Shown here: positions 44,787-57,222 of the stretch, piece after piece
How positions within the stretch are numbered: position 1 is the stretch's first letter
How the letters are laid out: every line of letters starts with the position of its first letter
NCBI GenBank assembly: GCA_026419785.1
Contig: JAODTK010005619.1
Coordinates: 62,001 to 126,000 of the forward strand
DNA from: Sclerodactyla briareus
Taxonomy: Eukaryota > Echinodermata > Holothuroidea > Dendrochirotida > Sclerodactylidae
DNA length: 64,000 nucleotides
Reading direction: 5' to 3'
The notes under the pieces: model-generated
The model's database searches: none
The model's input: only the letters and a program-made list of their open reading frames with translations
What the model was told of the DNA's origin: nothing
Made by a program: the position numbers and the translations under genes

Positions 44787-47540
44787 TACTAGTTTGTTTT
44801 ACATCCTTTCCCCCCTCCCCGCCCCCCTTTTCATATTTGTTTATATTCTGTATCGAATCCATGGGGGACAGTCTAAAGCGGGGGCAGCACGAGCGCGCAG
44901 AGGCGCAGTCACATGAAGGGAAAAAAAATCGATCTCACTTATTATTTCCTTCCAGGATGTTCACACGACGAGGGCGCCATGCGGGACATGGGCGGGTGGG
45001 CTCGAGCGCGGGTATTCGAATCGCTCCTGTAGCGATTTCACGCGCACCCGCGTCTGCCCGCGAGGTATTCCGATCATATTTTTGGGTAGAATCCCCCTGG
45101 TTATGACGCATTTTACGACTACTTCAAGTGACCAAGTTGGAAGCCTACAAATCACAGTTAGACAACCGAGAATGTATAGCAAACCGTGCTCACTGTTGTT
45201 TGTATAGCGATTGGGGTAATGGTTGACTATGAGATCAAAATAACAGATTGACGATCTAAGGCCGAAAGCGCCACAATATTTCAAATAGAATAATGACAGA
45301 ACCTAGCGCCCAAAAATTGCCAAATGCAGAATGAAGAATTCTCGGACTAATGCTGAAAAAAACCGTATACCTCTTGAAATGAACAGGCTTGATACTCGCG
45401 CCCGCGCGCCGTAAGAACTCCCACGTCGTGGAAATGTATAGCGCTGTTCACACTGTGCGATACGATACGATGCAATCAATACATCTAATAAATATGTAAC
45501 TTCCCTACGATCCAGTTTGCCGAAAAATGTCTGTGAAAAGTTATGCATTGCTATACTGCTCCACCTACCTGCCAACCCTTCTACCTATCCTCACTGACCT
45601 ACAATACATCGTTAGTTCGATTTATTTTTACCCCTAGAACGTATCGTCGCCATTGCCCTCCATTCCCGCCTTCCCTCTCGTTGCTACTCTTTAATATTTT
45701 TTCTCGTCGAACCCCCCCCCTCCACAGAGGCGCGGAACCACACCCCTGCAGTGGGTCGGGCGCACACGATTTCCTCCGCAATAAATGCGGTACCTTTCTG
45801 AAAAACTTAATTCAGGGGATTTATCGGGGCAGTGGAAATATAAACAAAACCCAAAAAAAACAAATCAAAACTATAGGTTCTTGTGTGAGGGTTAGGCAGG
45901 GCGGGGGAAACTGGCACCGCCTCCTCCCCCCCCCACTCTCTCCCTTTCCCCCCTACTCCAACTCATTTTTCTTTCTGTGTTAAATAGTGGAGGCCGTCAG
46001 TGTCGCGTTGTTTGGATATGAGAATGCCATTCCGAATTTTAAACTAAGTCATGTTTGGTATGCGCTTTGTAGCGCTATGATGACAAACGAAGGACCCGAG
46101 TGGAACCTCTATCAGCGGTATAGATGACATTACTGGATACGTCACCTGTCTACTTGACGAATCCTGCAAGTTCTGAGGAAAGACCACATATCCCAAGAGA
46201 AGTGCGCCTCACCCCCTAGCGGCAAATAAGTGGCCCCTAGACCAAATGATGCTGCAATATTGCTATATGACAGTGCGAAATTTGTTTTTGTGGTTAAAAA
46301 TCGTTGATCACTTAGGCCATGCCCCCCCCTGTGGCTACGCCACTGCAACCACAGCTTTTCAACTACCCGAGGCGATGAATGAAGGGGGAATTTTCATCAG
46401 ACACATCTAATAAAATCATCGTATATACGCCTTTTTTTATTCGCATTAGGTGACCACTCCAGTCGATAAATTAGCGTTATCGGATCGCATCGTTATGGCA
46501 CACGTGCATAGTGCTTATCTAATTAGTTCTTAATTAATGTAGCAACTTATGTATATGAACGTTGAATTGCCCTTTGAGGGAAGATAAGATATCCCATAGA
46601 GTTCTGAGTGATCGGTAGTCGTTCTGTTTTATTAGGAAGACCGTTTGCCACTTTGGAACTTTCCAATATCTCTTCAACCGACGCAGCCGATTTTGACACT
46701 TTTTGTTTGTAATCCGAGCTCAATCATCAACATTTGAGCGAGCGAATGTATAAACTTTCATATATTAGCATGATGGGAGTCACTCTACCCCCTCCCATCA
46801 TTCCCTGTGGACTGATGATGGTAGAATATACCCAAAGTGCCACAAACCATATGTATTCTCATCTAATCTAACAGGTATCCGATCCATACCCAGTGATTTA
46901 TTAATTGGCCCTATTTTGGAAACCTGTATCACAGCCTAATGGATAAGGTAATTACAATCATTTATATACCGTTCATGTCGGCTAAGGAATCTAAGGAACG
47001 TGATGTCTCAATTGAAAACATTCCACAATCCAGCAAACTCACCATCTGGGCAAAAACACTAGGGTGTGGTCGACGTGGATTAATATTCAAGTCCCACTAA
47101 TCGATGGAGGGGTGCGGTGAGCAAGCGCCAAACCCCTATACGAATTCGTTGTGAGCGTGTCCACTAACTTCAAAGCAACTTCGAAGTACAACAGAACATG
47201 AAGTAGTGATCTCAACTTTCTGTGCTATCGCCATCATGATAAGCTGGCAGCAGATGAACTATCAGGCATCAGGGCCAACCGTGGTATATAAGCAGTTAGC
47301 ACCGCGGGCTACCTGCATGTAAAGTCTGACGAGCGAGCGATTTGAACAACCAGGAAAAGAGAGGAAGGGGGGGGGGGAGCCCACACACGTTTTTTTGCCT
47401 GGTTGCGCGATTATAACCAAAATAGAACCCCCTCTATACATGTAAATCAGATAAACCCCACCCCTAATAAATCACGGTTAGTTACGCCCCTGTGTAGGCT
47501 ACTGGCTAGGATGTGCAGATATCAGTAGGGTGGTTATCAT
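44787..47540. other. gene-free stretch with dispersed repeats
   Basis: No recognisable protein. A minus-strand dispersed repeat head occurs near 46320-46348 (on + strand GCCCCCCCCTGTGGCTACGCCACTG), similar to the GTAGCGTAGCCAGC phrase near 49368. C-rich runs at about 45710 and 45925. Confidence 0.4.
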
Positions 47541-47554
47541 CATTAATGGTTCTG

Positions 47555-48120
47555 TTGTAGAGCAGGTTCATTCATTCCAAATTACTTGGCACATTTATCA
47601 CGGGACAAATTCTCTTGGACATTAATTCAGATGAGATAATGAAGATTACTGACGAAGGGAGCCAGAGACTATTCTTTTTACGGACTCTTAAATCGCATGG
47701 TGTTAATGGACGGATTTTAGTGATTTTTTAACGTGCAATTATTGAGAGCATTTTAACTACACATATCTTAGTCTGGTTTGGTCGTCACGGTGTTAGTCGA
47801 AGGGATCGTGATAAACTACAATTCCGTAATCAGAAATGCGGAACCCATTATTGGCACTGGCCTACCACCTCTGCACCTATACTCTATCAAGGAAGGGCAC
47901 TGAAGCGTGTAATTGAATATGTCAGACGAATCCCATCCAGATACTGAGTATTTAGGTTTCTTCCTTCAGGCAATAGATTGAAGGCTTTTAGGGGTTCGTA
48001 CGTTTACTAACAGTTTTTAGCCCAGTATAGGCGTTAGGTTTGTAACCATTTAAAGTCTTTACTCACATGTGTGTATCGTTTCGTTTTATATTTCAGGTGC
48101 ACATTTTCGAATAGTAACGT
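47555..48120 (+). mobile_element. LINE D: C-terminal fragment
   Basis: + strand reading across small frame breaks: QRLFFLRTLKSHGVNGRIL, FYRAIIESILTTHILVWFG-like, RDRDKLQ (47680-47830), ALKRVIEYVRRIPS (about 47905) and FLPSGNRLKAFRGSYVY (about 47965-48005). This is the conserved post-RT tail (QRLYFLR.L...G....L..FY...IES.LT..I.VW.G ... LLPSGRRY) of a common LINE group. 5'-truncated, and followed after about 60 bp by a tetranucleotide microsatellite that may be its 3' tail. Confidence 0.85.
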
Positions 48121-48130
48121 CCCTTAATAT

Positions 48131-48149
48131 CTAGCTATCTATCTAATCT

Positions 48150-48182
<33 letters not shown>

Positions 48183-48183
48183 T

Positions 48184-48214
<31 letters not shown>

Positions 48215-48243
48215 TCTATCTATCTATCTATCTATCTATCTAT
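48131..48243. repeat. (CTAT)n microsatellite
   Basis: About 110 bp of CTAT repeats with a few CTATTAT interruptions, directly 3' of LINE D. Confidence 0.92.
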
Positions 48244-48312
48244 CCCCATTTAGTTCCTCCTGTGTCGTTGAACGTCCACTCAATCTCACTTCCTCTCTAT
48301 TACTTTTTTCAG

Positions 48313-48516
48313 AAGACGATTTACTCTGCGGTCTGGCAGTTGATTTTATCGAGGCCGAACGCACAAGGGTCCCTATGCATTAGAACAGCAGCTGTGCTTG
48401 AAGGATCAATGCCATACCTGAATGTTTTCATATATGTCGACCTTTCGAATAAAGATTTTGTTCGTGTACTTCGCGATGATCCGATAGGTTACAAGCTCTT
48501 GAACAAGATGACCTAG
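48313..48516 (+). CDS. possible terminal exon, unknown protein
   Basis: A strong 3' splice-site-like tract (CTCTCTATTACTTTTTTCAG, ending about 48312) precedes 67 open codons to a TAG at 48514-48516 (reads TIYSAVWQLILSRPNAQGS near its start). It lies 3.5 kb downstream of the broken paralogue's membrane-span exon and could be its last exon, but it shows no similarity to exon 3 of gene 1. Unrecognised. Confidence 0.25.
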   Translation, partial: KTIYSAVWQLILSRPNAQGSLCIRTAAVLEGSMPYLNVFIYVDLSNKDFVRVLRDDPIGYKLLNKMT

Positions 48517-50903
48517 TTCCGAACTGTTTTGGTGACATCTATCGTCAAGAGATCAACGGGATATACAGACAGCAACGTGGGGTAATGTAGACAGCGACTA
48601 CTTTCAGACATCGACGTGTAGACAAGGAACGCGAACGCTCTCTCTGTTCAGGTTCAACTCTCCTATTCAGCGTAGTAACTAGGATCTAGTAGTAACTGGT
48701 AGATTAAAGAATCATCATCATCATCAGGAAAGTTTCAATGCAAGTGAGATCGATTCATAACCTTCAATGCACCCCCAAAGTGTGCCGTACAAGGGAAGGG
48801 TGATTCTAATTGAAGCAGGGGCGTCAATCCGTTTCGGAAAGTGGAGGGGGGGGGGGGGGGACCGAGTTGAATTGAGATTCTACTAGTCGGAGCGCCACCA
48901 TCGGCGCTCGGGCGGATCGTTCCGCGGAAACTTTGGCTTGTTAACCCTCTCCGAGATCGCTGGAGATGGCACTTGCCGGGCCTAATTGCAACGTCTGGAT
49001 GTGCTTTTAGCGATTTTAGTGAAGGAAATGTTGAAACGTTATCACACATCTACGGCCTCTTTATATTTTTTGTGAAAGAATATGTCAGCAAGTGATTACA
49101 AATCGATAATACCGGGAACCCACTGCAAGTTAACAATTTGGTGAACAGGTGGAGGTAGCAACCCTTCCCCCTTAATTTTAGCCAATAATATCATAACCGG
49201 CAAAGTGAGAATAATGTTTGTTAATGCATGTGCACACTCGTTGTGAAATGTGGGGGATGATTTTGCCGGTTGTCGAGACGAGCGCCACCATCGCTTGGAA
49301 CAGATCGTTGAGGAAATTTTGGTTGTAGGAAACGGTACTTTCGGTACTTGAAAGTTGAATCCAGTAGCGTAGCCAGCATGTGCTGCTGGGGAGGGGGGGG
49401 GGGCTGTAATATTTCATAGGATCGTCAAGTTATTATCTAAGGGGAGAACCAGCATTGGTCGACGCGTAGCGTACACGGAGATTTTGGCAAAAAAGGGCCT
49501 CCTAGATGCCGGGGTATGGCACAATTTCCACTCTTCTCTGAACTGAAAAAAATTACAGAGCTGATGCAGTTGCGTAAGCCCTAGTTTTATGTAGGGGCGC
49601 TGGACATTGATATTGTCATATTAGCCAATTGAAATTACCCAAATCTCAAAAGTTGCCGCCTAAATTTCATTGAAGTTCATGTACAGTACCTATATGAACT
49701 GTTGAAGAAACCACCATTCTTCAAATTCATTGGGCATTCAATGGAAAACTTGGGCACTCAGTAAATATTTTGGATAAATATTTCATTTTGCTCTACCCTG
49801 CTCGTATTTCTCCATTCTCCTCCCGAATTATGGGCACTTGCGCTACTCGATTTCTCGATCTCAACTTGATTATTCATTGCCTCGGATGCCTGCAATGATG
49901 GGTTTGCCCCAACTTAGTTTTCTAGCCACTGGAACTGTACTCTCTGACATATTGGACTGGAACTTTGACCCAATCTCATGAAAATATTTATCCTTTTTGA
50001 ATAAGATACCCCAAGGTTGTGTCACAAGTTTACAGAATAACGGGTATGCGGTTTTTTGTACCAACAGGGCTAAAATGTAAAGTCCAGTAGCCCACACCAG
50101 ACAAGAAACTCGTAGGAGTCAAGCACATCGTCAAAACTATTATAAAGCTCGTACAAATCATGGACGTCCGCGCCGTCAACGGAAAATTGAAATTCATCAC
50201 ATATAGCAAAGCGTGGTTGATGTTTTTTTTTTTTCGCGATTATATGAACGCCCTCCATTTGCACGGCAGGCGGGTTTTTATGTCCCTTAAGGAGGGGGGG
50301 GGGGGGGGTTATGACGTGATCGGACTATCTAAGCGGAGCGCCATCATCGGAGGGTAGTGGAACCACGCCTGATGAATTGGTTCGCAGGGCAGGCGCATTG
50401 TCGCGTAGCGACGATGTAATTCAGTGGTATTTCAAGGACCCGATATTCTTGAAAATTTGGACTTTGATTAGCCTAACTTTTAGGCAGTTTTCGTCATAGA
50501 GTCTCAAGCAAGGAAACGATAGTGGACAGAAACTAACTGTCATGCCGGCTGCAGTTGTCTGAACGGTTAGTATGACGCACTCAATTGATTCGGTACATTC
50601 CAAATTGTTATTATGGGGTATAACTCCCACTCTTCATTTCAAGATGTCGGTATAAATGTAAATTGATTAAGTTTGAAACGTAAGTAGAATGCTGTTCAGA
50701 TGAAGTCGGCTATAACTAAAAGTTAAATGTTTCTAGATAATACTGTCAATCTAAAATTATATGTTGTTTGGTCGAGTCAATTAATTATTGATTTCTTCAA
50801 ACGTTTGAAAGCATACATATGTTCTTTCTCCCAGGTTCTACAGGAACCGGGAGAAAAAGTTCATGCTCCATCATACTTGGCGAATCGATCGTGGGAAGAT
50901 ACA

Positions 50904-50925
50904 ATTGCGCGCTTCGCGCGCAAAA
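50904..50925. repeat. GCGC hairpin motif
   Basis: TTGCGCGC-TTC-GCGCGCAA is a perfect 8-bp stem with a 3-nt loop, followed by AAATTTT. Related copies: GCGCGCGGAGCGCGGAAAAATTTT at about 51383, GCGCGCACAGCGCGGAATTTTT at about 43156, and a weaker one near 22585. It appears to be the conserved core of a dispersed repeat. Confidence 0.75.
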
Positions 50926-51599
50926 ATTTTGTCGCTTATTACACACAGGCGACCATAGTGAACTGAAAAATCTAAGCGGTCATGGCTGCATGGTGCAGTG
51001 AATTGGAAGTGCCATGACATGTATAAATGTCAGCTTGGAATGAGGCGGGTGACTCATCTCTGGCAACTTTTTCTGGACTCAGCAGGCTGCTCATCGGAGG
51101 AAGTCAAGCGTGTAAGTCAATTGGCCAGCTAACGGTGGGGAGTCACTTACAAATTCAGCTAGAATCCATGAATGTGATTCAGGGCCCTGCAAATTAGTTT
51201 ATCTGCGATGGCCCATGCCTCTTTCTAAATTCGAAGAGTGGGAAGGATTATCTTGAAGTCAAAAAAGTTAAGAAAGGCACCGATAGGTCTAAGCCATGGG
51301 CGGGGCAGAAAGGCAGACAGAAGGAAAACTTTCCGGTTAAAAATCATGAAACGTTAAATACTGATCGCGGGAACAAGTGAATGCGCGCGGAGCGCGGAAA
51401 AATTTTCGCACTCGGGCATTCGATGGAAAATAAGACACTCTGAGATCTTGGCTCCTCGTTTGCTATTGCTTTATCAGTTTATTGCTTCAATGTCCGCGCC
51501 CAAAAAGACATCACAAAACCGGAAGCATGCGATTTCATTCTCCCATACTCAAAAGTGTGTGTGTGGGGGGGGGGGTGGAGGAGGATTTGATATTATGGT

Positions 51600-51660
51600 C
51601 CCCTACTTCAAAAAGTGGGGAGGCATGTCCCCCCCCCGCCCCTCAGAATCGACGCCCGTG
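51600..51660. repeat. G/C-run dispersed repeat
   Basis: TGGGGAGGCATGTCCCCCCC...GAATCGACGCCCGTGA resembles the GGGGACATGTCCCC...GATTGACGCCCATGA segments in the 2.1-kb duplication (16170-16230 and 18256-18312) and near 60068. This marks a dispersed repeat family. Confidence 0.6.
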
Positions 51661-52269
51661 AATTAAAGAATTACTTTTCTGAAAACGCTCTTCCTTAAAA
51701 CGCATACGTTACAAGTTTCTTCAAACTTCCTCTCTGAAAACGCAAAACCGCATTGTTACCAAAGGAACACTCGTACACAGGTGCTCACACAAATTCTGAA
51801 GAGGATCGGGAAACTCCAGATTGCTCAATGTACGAAGGAACCAGTTCAAGCAGAGCACTTTTGTAAGCGTGTATTTGTGTTTACCAAAAGGCGCGCGGCG
51901 GGCGGGGCGGACGACGTTGGACCTCATTTGACCTAACCATTTTTGGGAGGGCCGATCTAATTTTTGTGGCTAGTTCGGATCTCAAAGGTACCATCTGATC
52001 AAAACGGACCATAATTTGACGCCATGTGACCTTTGTGTGCGAAAATATCAGATAATATATATATATTCTATGAAAATGTAGTTGCAGTTAGGATGTCCAT
52101 AGTGATGTGTCATGGTGTGTTTTGGAATCAGTGAGTCAAACTACATTTGTTGGTGAGGTCAAAAGGCTAAAGGTCCAAATCTCAAGAAGTTGTGTTACAG
52201 AAGTTTGATATTGTTACAACATATGGCAAGCAATAACACACAATTTGTGGTTCTGGTTCTTCACTCTAT

Positions 52270-52640
52270 TCTTCATATTTTACACTTCCGTAGAATATTT
52301 CTTGGCGAGGATGGTGAAGGTTAGCTGAGATTGCGGGATTGCCCGATTCGCGATCGCACCTGTAATTCCTTTGAGCAGATAGCGCGCTCCCTGCGAAGAT
52401 TCTGCCCACAGTGTCCTAGCTGTGTTCTGTGTGAGCGGGATCCGGTGCCCGGTGGGTTGGGCGACGCCCGGACGCCCGCAGTAAGCTATGGTTGGCACAG
52501 CGGCGAGGGCTGCCTCATGCAGGGAGTTGGGGGCATGAGCTCCTGGCCGTGGTCGCCTTGCCCGGAGGAGGAGGGAGATTGGAAGCGACGGGCGGATGAA
52601 GGAGGGGCCTCCGGCATGTGCTCTATGAGTGAGTGGTGAT
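52270..52640 (+). CDS. GC-rich possible exon, unknown protein
   Basis: An abrupt rise in GC content. The + frame is open from about 52331 to a TGA near 52640 (103 codons; Cys-rich start CPIRDRTCNSFEQIARSLRR, then CPQCPSCVLCE). A GTGAGT donor-like site lies near 52629 and a TTCCGTAG acceptor-like site near 52293. The minus strand is also open over most of the segment. I recognise no family. It could be an exon or a GC-rich repeat. Confidence 0.22.
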
Positions 52641-55600
52641 ATTGATTGATTGGTGATGGGAGCGAGGGATAAGTGAGTATACTATGTATTTTTTTAGATA
52701 GCAAGACACTGATAATATTATATTTATCTGAAAGGTATACGCAACAAATGTAACTGTATTGTAATGTGTATGCAATATAGGGACCAAGGAGTTACTTTTC
52801 CTACTGTACATATTTTATTTACAAGAGCATAAGAATACACGGTTCTTTTACAGGGTTTTTCTGTAGGACTCATTGCGAAACGTGGACTGTGTTGTAATTC
52901 ATAACGATACTATATTATGTGCGCTCTATTGTTAGACACAATGCACACAGTCACTTAGGTCTATTGTAGGCATGTATCATTTCTGCGTACGTACAATGGC
53001 CCACTACGAGTACTTGTGAGGAAGGTGGTGAAGGGCGGCGAGAGCAGGGCACACGAACACTTTTTCTCGACGACGAATGTGCTTCCCAGATGCTGTAAAA
53101 TCGCAGTTAGTGCTTTGGGAGTATTTTTCGAGAGGGGAGGTGGGGGGGTGGGGGGAGGGGAAGACAACGCTCTAGCCTCGCACTTCCGGTGCATGCTCGT
53201 CTACCGACCTATACAGCCGACGGTTGGCATGGGTGCGACCACCTTCCGTAAAATCAGATCATCGCATTGTGAATGTGATCTATAGGGTAAAATATCTATC
53301 GGTAAAGAGGAATAACTGTGAAACGAGAACTTAGGGGGGGGGGGGGGGGCCATTAATGTACATACATAACATCCGGAGACATAACGCCCGTACACATCGT
53401 TTTGAAAAATCTCTGTCTATGCACCTAGCACCTAGGACACTCTCTAAGGGGCTAAGATAACAACATTTCAGACCACACAAAATATTCCTCTTTACGGATG
53501 GTGAACCTAAAACCACATTACCCCTCCCTCCCCCCCCCACCTCCAACTATCAGCAAGTGGTCGCACTGCACAGCTATGCATGCATTCTTAACTACAGTGC
53601 ACGACAAATATGATACCGCCGACAAATTACGGAGAGGAATAGCTGCAGTGGTACCATGGGCGACAATGGAAGAATATTCCTGCAGAAAAAGAAATTCACT
53701 CGGTATGACAAGCAATCCCAAATACAATTGTAGTAGCCTAATTGCATGCTATTATGTTTAGGTTCAAACGGAGGCAAACAACCCTGTTCAATTGCAGCTA
53801 TTGAAGGGTTTGTTATACGCCCACTGTGAAGGCTATTTATACAGCGTTTCACACCCGAGTGGTCAAAAAAGAGTATTGAACTGCAGCCAGGAATGCACTT
53901 TTGAAAAGGGCCAGCCAAAGTACATTGGCCAGCAAATTTAATGAAGGTGGCCTTGAAACCCCAATTGTCTCCTGTGTAGAGTGCCTAATGGATTGTGATA
54001 AACGTGTCTTGCCTAGGAACACACCCAAAACCGTCGCGACCGGGGTGTGTCCCACTCAAAAGCAACTCAGTCAGAGCGACGATAATCGAAAGAGGCCTAT
54101 GTAGTTACTAGCTTGGAAAGTTCCGATATCTCAATCTTAGAGAACGCATTTTTAGAATGAGCCTGTTTTATGTGAGAACAATATACAGACATAATTGAAC
54201 ATATGGCTACCAACAACTAGTTTTGAAACACCCCCAAACTTGGAGGCCTCGCGCGCCATTTTCCAGCGGCGCCAGCGGGGGTACTGGGAATTCTTCTAAT
54301 CTAGAAATTAGTTATTGTTCAGTGTAGGACAGAAAAAAATAACAAAGACCGTAATATGTAGAAGAACAGCCTAAAACCCAGAGCAGTATGAAAACCCGCA
54401 AACGAGCAGCTGCGTACCCACGGATGGGGGGGGGGGGTCAGAACCCCAGACCAAGTGATTCAACAAATTTTACACAAAATGATTTTTTTGCCGTCGATAG
54501 AGGTTTCGCAGTGTATTTAGCAAATATTGCACAGCAACAGTGTCTAGGGCCATAAATTGTACTTATTTGCCAATACGGAGGGGTGATGCCATCATGTGGC
54601 CGCACTTCTCTGGGGTTCTGACCTCAACCCCACTCCCCCCCCCCTCCCAAGACAAATCTAATCGGTACGCGACTGCACTGAGAACGAGTGTACACTAGAG
54701 GAAAACGAACGGGACTAAAACTGACGGCCCTAAACTAAACACTACATATGGCCCGATGAACGAAACCAGGGCCGTGCGCGCGAGCGAAGGGATGGGGGGG
54801 GGGGGGTTCACTCACCCAATAATTTTGACACGTCGGCAAAATTTCGGTCTGTCGGCAAAAAGGAGCAGAGGAAAGAGAAAAGACGAGGAGAAGAGGAAAG
54901 AGCGAGGCGGAAAGAAAAGAAAAAAGAGGGGAGGAAAAGAACAAGCGGAAGTACGAAACATATTTCAGGGCAAGCCTTTGCAAGTGAAGGGTGAAGTATG
55001 GCGTGGAAGAAATCAGTCAATGAAAAACACAATCATCGTACCAATGCAATTTGATATCGATACGGTGAAATCATCGCAATCGCATCAGCCAACAGCAAGC
55101 AGTATGCAATTCACAACACGATATATTAGAAGCTATACAGCCTTTGTTGGGATAGAGACTAGTCTATAGTTCTGCGGCGTTAGTTCTTTTGAGGCGTATT
55201 CAGTTATTGCGCGGTGCGCCATATACTGGCGGGGCTTGAGTTCTCAGAATAGCTTTGGTGATGGTGTTGCAAGAAACAAGGTATGCCTCCGTGGTCCGTT
55301 TTCTTCGGTGCCAATTCAAAAAATGGAATGTGATACTCTCTGAGATTTGTGACCTGTTGTGGCAGTTGGAATACGGTAGGGATTAAACACTATAAGACGT
55401 TAAGCTGGGATCGCACTGCAAGGCGAATACCCTAAGTCTGCGCCAATCTAATTTATGTAAAGCGGACGTGGCATGGGTCGGCAAGGGCAAAATTCTTCCG
55501 AGGTCGATTGGATGGAATTCGAATACGATTCACTTGAATTTTCCTCAGTTTGCAGGTGTGAGCAGGGGCGCCGCTAACTTATACAAGCTGCGCGCTACGT

Positions 55601-56950
55601 CTAATGATTTCTCCTCTTTCATCTTACTGTTTTCACTTCCGGTAGAAGGTGTCGACAATTGTCGTCGTTAACTTCATAAAGGGCCAACTCAGATGGATCA
55701 GGAAAGAGTAATATATTAGCTGTAAAAAAATGGAATGAGCAGTTCAAACCCGGAGTTCATACGACGCCTTTGAAATGTGTGCTTGGGTAATGCACAAGAT
55801 CGGAAGCCACATGCAAAAATTATGAATGTATTATACTTGCACAACTCTGCTAAAATCTTTGTTTTCCATTGAATTCACACTCATTTTTTGTACTTCCGAA
55901 ACGCATTAGTCGATGGGAGAGGAGTGCTGTAGTGGGTTGGTAGGTGTATGGTTACTTTAGTGAGAGAAAGTCAACAAAACTCCTGCCAAATGTTGACTCA
56001 TACAACAAGTATGAAACAATTGGCCAAAATTCCCGGGTTGTGGAAGTGTGACATTGCGTTATTGCGCATTTGGATTATCCCCAATTTCTCTGAATAATGG
56101 ACCACACTTGAAAGACAATAAACTCCACATAGGAACATCGTATGAACTGGGGTTTGGACCTGCGATCCAGTTTTCCATTCTCCGCGGTATAACTTCTGTT
56201 ATATCCAAACCAGCAGTTGTCCCTCAATTAAAATGGATTGTCGTCTGCTAACGTCTAGCGAACAAGCGACGGCGATTTTGCATGACGTCACGACAAATAT
56301 CGTCATGGGGGCCTCTATGTAAATTTGAAGGGATACTTTCATACCTTATTATTATATAAATTTTTAATTTGGACGGAAAAAGCGTCAAATATAACCCATT
56401 TGTTTCATTTATCTAATTTGCTGGTTCAGTATATTGGGTTTTACAAGATTTATTTTGTAATTGACGACAAGCCATCTTTAATTATGTATAACAAATTAGC
56501 AATTCGCTCTTCGTTTCTAATAGTAGCTCCATTCTTACCTGATTTTCTACACTAAATTAGTCTTTTTTCTGTTTTTTAGTCGATTGAACTTTGTGTATAT
56601 TTATTGAAGAAGATCGAGAATCTTCCTCATGCAAAATAGAATGTTGTCATACTTTCACGACCCTGATACACAGTTTGTTTCCATGAGTTTATTCGTTACT
56701 TTTGCTCCAAAAACTTTTATGCTGTGCGAAGTGTTTGCTGTAATGGTTGGTATATGCTGATGGGGACTGTTTGTAAGAAAAAGACAACAGAACCTTGCGG
56801 AATTCAACACAAATAAATAATGAAATATATATGAATTTCTGTGTTGTTAAACTTCTACGTCCACACATTATTAGGTACTCGCCCCAATTTATTTGCAGAA
56901 TGGACCAAATTTCGAGAACTAGCATAGGAACAACGTAATGCGTTGAAGTT
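52641..56950. other. gene-free stretch
   Basis: Only weak ORFs. Holds G or C runs (about 53140, 53335, 54427, 54635, 54794), and a roughly 100-bp purine-rich tract at 54855-54955 that generates a Lys/Arg-rich ORF. Nothing recognisable on either strand. Confidence 0.4.
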
Positions 56951-56959
56951 TGAACCTCT

Positions 56960-57222
56960 GGATATAGTTGGGTTCCATTTCCTAAGAATACCTGGAAACA
57001 AACGTGGTACAAGAAGACCTACCCAGAGTTCCTTAATCAGCCCGACGTAACGAGTTAGCTTATCAACATTCTTTTTTCCAACTAACATACGTGATTGGAA
57101 TTGTTTACCATCTCAGGTTGTTAATAGCGAAATTCTAAACGAGTTTAAATGTGAACTGCGGGCTTCTATTAATCCGGACCCCAACAGTAACCCAGCTTTC
57201 TGTTTCTCAATGCTGGCGTTAT
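56960..57222 (+). mobile_element. LINE G: extreme C-terminal fragment
   Basis: NELAYQHSFF (about 57050), then after a one-base shift in a T run FFPTNIRDWNCLPSQVVNSE and ILNEFKCEL, stopping near 57222. This is the F.PR.I.DWN.LP..VV.....FK..L signature that closes many CR1/L2/Jockey-type LINE ORFs. The upstream EDLPRVP-like region is unclear. Confidence 0.75.

Larger units (their letters stand above)
48517..52270. other. repeat-rich stretch without a supported gene
   Basis: Contains G runs at about 48846, 49391 and 50297, fragments of the GAGCGCCACCATCGG/GCGTAGCG repeat family, and GCGC hairpins at 50904-50925 and about 51384. ORFs here mostly span these repeats. Confidence 0.45.

Noticed and set aside
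54756-55169. 137-codon Lys/Arg-rich ORF
   Set aside because: Arises from a purine-rich low-complexity tract (54855-54955) preceded by a G run.
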